DNA from: Candidatus Doudnabacteria bacterium
GTDB taxonomy: Bacteria > Patescibacteriota > Doudnabacteria > UBA920 > 2-01-FULL-50-11
Length of the DNA stretch: 5,012 nucleotides
Direction: 5' to 3'
NCBI GenBank assembly: GCA_016205055.1
Contig: JACQJK010000122.1
Location: 1-5,012 of the forward strand
In this document: positions 4,485 through 5,012 of the stretch, one piece after another
Numbering within the stretch: the stretch's first letter is position 1
Layout of the letters: every line of letters starts with the position of its first letter
The notes under the pieces: generated by a model
Database searches by the model: none
Seen by the model: only the letters and a program-made list of their open reading frames with translations
Told to the model about the DNA's origin: nothing
Made by a program: the position numbers and the translations under genes

Positions 4485-4818
4485 TTATTTGCAATAATTT
4501 AAAATTTTTTCGACTGCTTCTTCTACATTTTCAAAAACTTCATTGTCCCAAATTCTCAAAACCGCAAAACCTTCTTTTTTAAGCCATTCATCTCTAACTT
4601 TGTCAGATTCTGATTGAAAGTGTTGCCCACCATCTATTTCGACTATCAGCTTCTTCTCCAAACAGACAAAGTCGGGAAAGTATGGGCCAATAGGTTGTTG
4701 TCGTCTGAATTTGATCCCTTGTTTGCGGTAATCTCTTAAGTGATACCACAATTTCTTTTCAGAGTCGGGTTGGGTTGTTTCTTAGTGTTCTGGCAATTTG
4801 AGTTTGTTTTGTCGTCAT
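4485..4818 (-). pseudogene. DUF559 (Vsr-like) endonuclease-domain protein, frameshifted
   Basis: DUF559 proteins are small PD-(D/E)XK nuclease-fold proteins related to Vsr mismatch endonuclease; their substrates are mostly unknown. The intact 3' part (from about 4766 down to stop TAA 4487-4485) reads DSEKKLWYHLRDYR, then FRRQQPIGPYFPDFVC, LIVEIDGGQH and VLRIWDNEVFENV. It includes the acidic PDF and VEIDG residues expected at the active site. The 5' part (ATG 4818-4816) reads MTTKQTQIARTLRNNPT in another frame and stops at TGA 4761-4759. Dropping one base from the GGG run at 4767-4769 joins them as NNPTDSEKKLWYHLR, the normal family N-terminus, giving about 110 aa, the usual length. In the downstream frame the only usable start is TTG 4751-4749, which would give 88 aa without the N-terminal helix. 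It could be a true pseudogene, a sequencing error, or a start at TTG. Confidence 0.82.
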
Positions 4819-4830
4819 ACCTTCACCCCA

Positions 4831-4860
4831 CACCCTAGCCCTCCCCCTCCAGGGGAGGGA
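4831..4860. repeat. GC-rich palindromic repeat upstream of the DUF559 gene
   Basis: CCCTCCCC (4839-4846) pairs with GGGGAGGG (4852-4859) around a 5-nt loop. The leading CACCCTAGCCC is shared, in opposite orientation, with the copy at 4446-4482. It ends about 13 nt from the DUF559 start codon and would be transcribed as a hairpin at that gene's 5' end. Confidence 0.65.
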
Positions 4861-4869
4861 ATTCATGAA

Positions 4870-4980
4870 ATAAAGCTCCCCAGCCTAAAGGCCGGTGTAT
4901 TCCTTGAGCCTTTGGGCTCTGCGGAATACGTCGCCGCATCGGCATTCGCCGATACATTGCGGCTCCCGGAGCTGTGTTAT
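4870..4980. repeat. multi-armed palindromic element, apparently non-coding
   Basis: The outer arms AGCTCC (4874-4879) and GGAGCT (4968-4973) are extended by ATAA (4870-4873) and TTAT (4977-4980). They enclose three hairpins: GCC-TAAA-GGC (4883-4892); GTATTCC/GGAATAC (4897-4903/4923-4929) containing GAGCC-TTTG-GGCTC (4906-4919); and GCCGCA/TGCGGC (4933-4938/4958-4963) containing TCGGC-ATTC-GCCGA (4939-4952). The layout resembles a multi-branched RNA or a cruciform-type mobile element. No recognised ncRNA or riboswitch motif was seen. The remainder to 5012 holds no gene I can support. Confidence 0.5.
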
Positions 4981-5012
4981 CCCCTCCGCCTTCGGCTTCG
5001 GGCTTGGCTTCA

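Noticed and set aside
4408..4494. N-terminal extension of ThrRS to 4494
   Set aside because: It starts only at TTG, overlaps the DUF559 stop, and encodes a Pro-rich palindromic repeat. ATG 4407 has an AGGA at good spacing and begins directly at conserved sequence.
4889..5012. Open plus-strand frame to the window end (ends in PSAFGFGLAS)
   Set aside because: It lies in the multi-armed palindromic element and low-complexity GGCTTCGG repeats, with no convincing start.
4408..5012. T-box riboswitch upstream of thrS
   Set aside because: No T-box core sequence or antiterminator was seen on the minus strand.

Overview
The window looks like a bacterial chromosome segment, most plausibly from the Candidate Phyla Radiation (Patescibacteria, Parcubacteria-like). 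This is inferred from the style of the threonyl-tRNA synthetase (no N-terminal TGS domain, MNCPNA and RNELSG variants of the class II motifs), small orphan proteins, and a heavy load of short palindromic repeats, some inside reading frames. TGA is used as a normal stop by three genes, so the TGA-recoding CPR lineages are unlikely. No rRNA, tRNA or CRISPR array was found.

Layout. The left edge holds the first 72 codons of miaA (minus strand), running off the window and interrupted in frame by a GC-rich palindromic repeat. Divergent to it is a 93-aa orphan gene (254-535, plus) with its own sigma70-type promoter, a strong Shine-Dalgarno and an intrinsic terminator (585-621). The gap 622-957 holds a 207-bp non-coding element (708-914) with 13-bp terminal inverted repeats and a 6-bp flanking direct repeat, so it looks like a MITE. 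Next, on the plus strand, are a membrane-anchored helical protein resembling DUF5667 (958-1701), which carries a second in-frame repeat insertion, and a coiled-coil orphan protein with an arginine/lysine-rich tail (1755-2402). The latter has a near-consensus promoter overlapping the upstream stop codon. The gap 2403-2664 contains a UUCG-type terminator, a pair of direct repeats, and a 29-nt near-copy of the 3' end of the DUF5667-like gene.

The right half is on the minus strand: thrS (2665-4407), preceded by a DUF559/Vsr-like endonuclease gene (4485-4818) that appears broken by one extra base. The DUF559 gene is flanked by two GC-rich hairpin repeats in opposite orientation. The right end (about 4870-4980) is a multi-armed palindromic, apparently non-coding element.

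Functionally, miaA (tRNA A37 prenylation) and thrS (tRNA charging and editing) are core translation genes. The plus-strand genes between them are lineage-specific and have no assigned role. The most notable signal is the density and variety of palindromic or mobile repeats and the fact that reading frames tolerate them.
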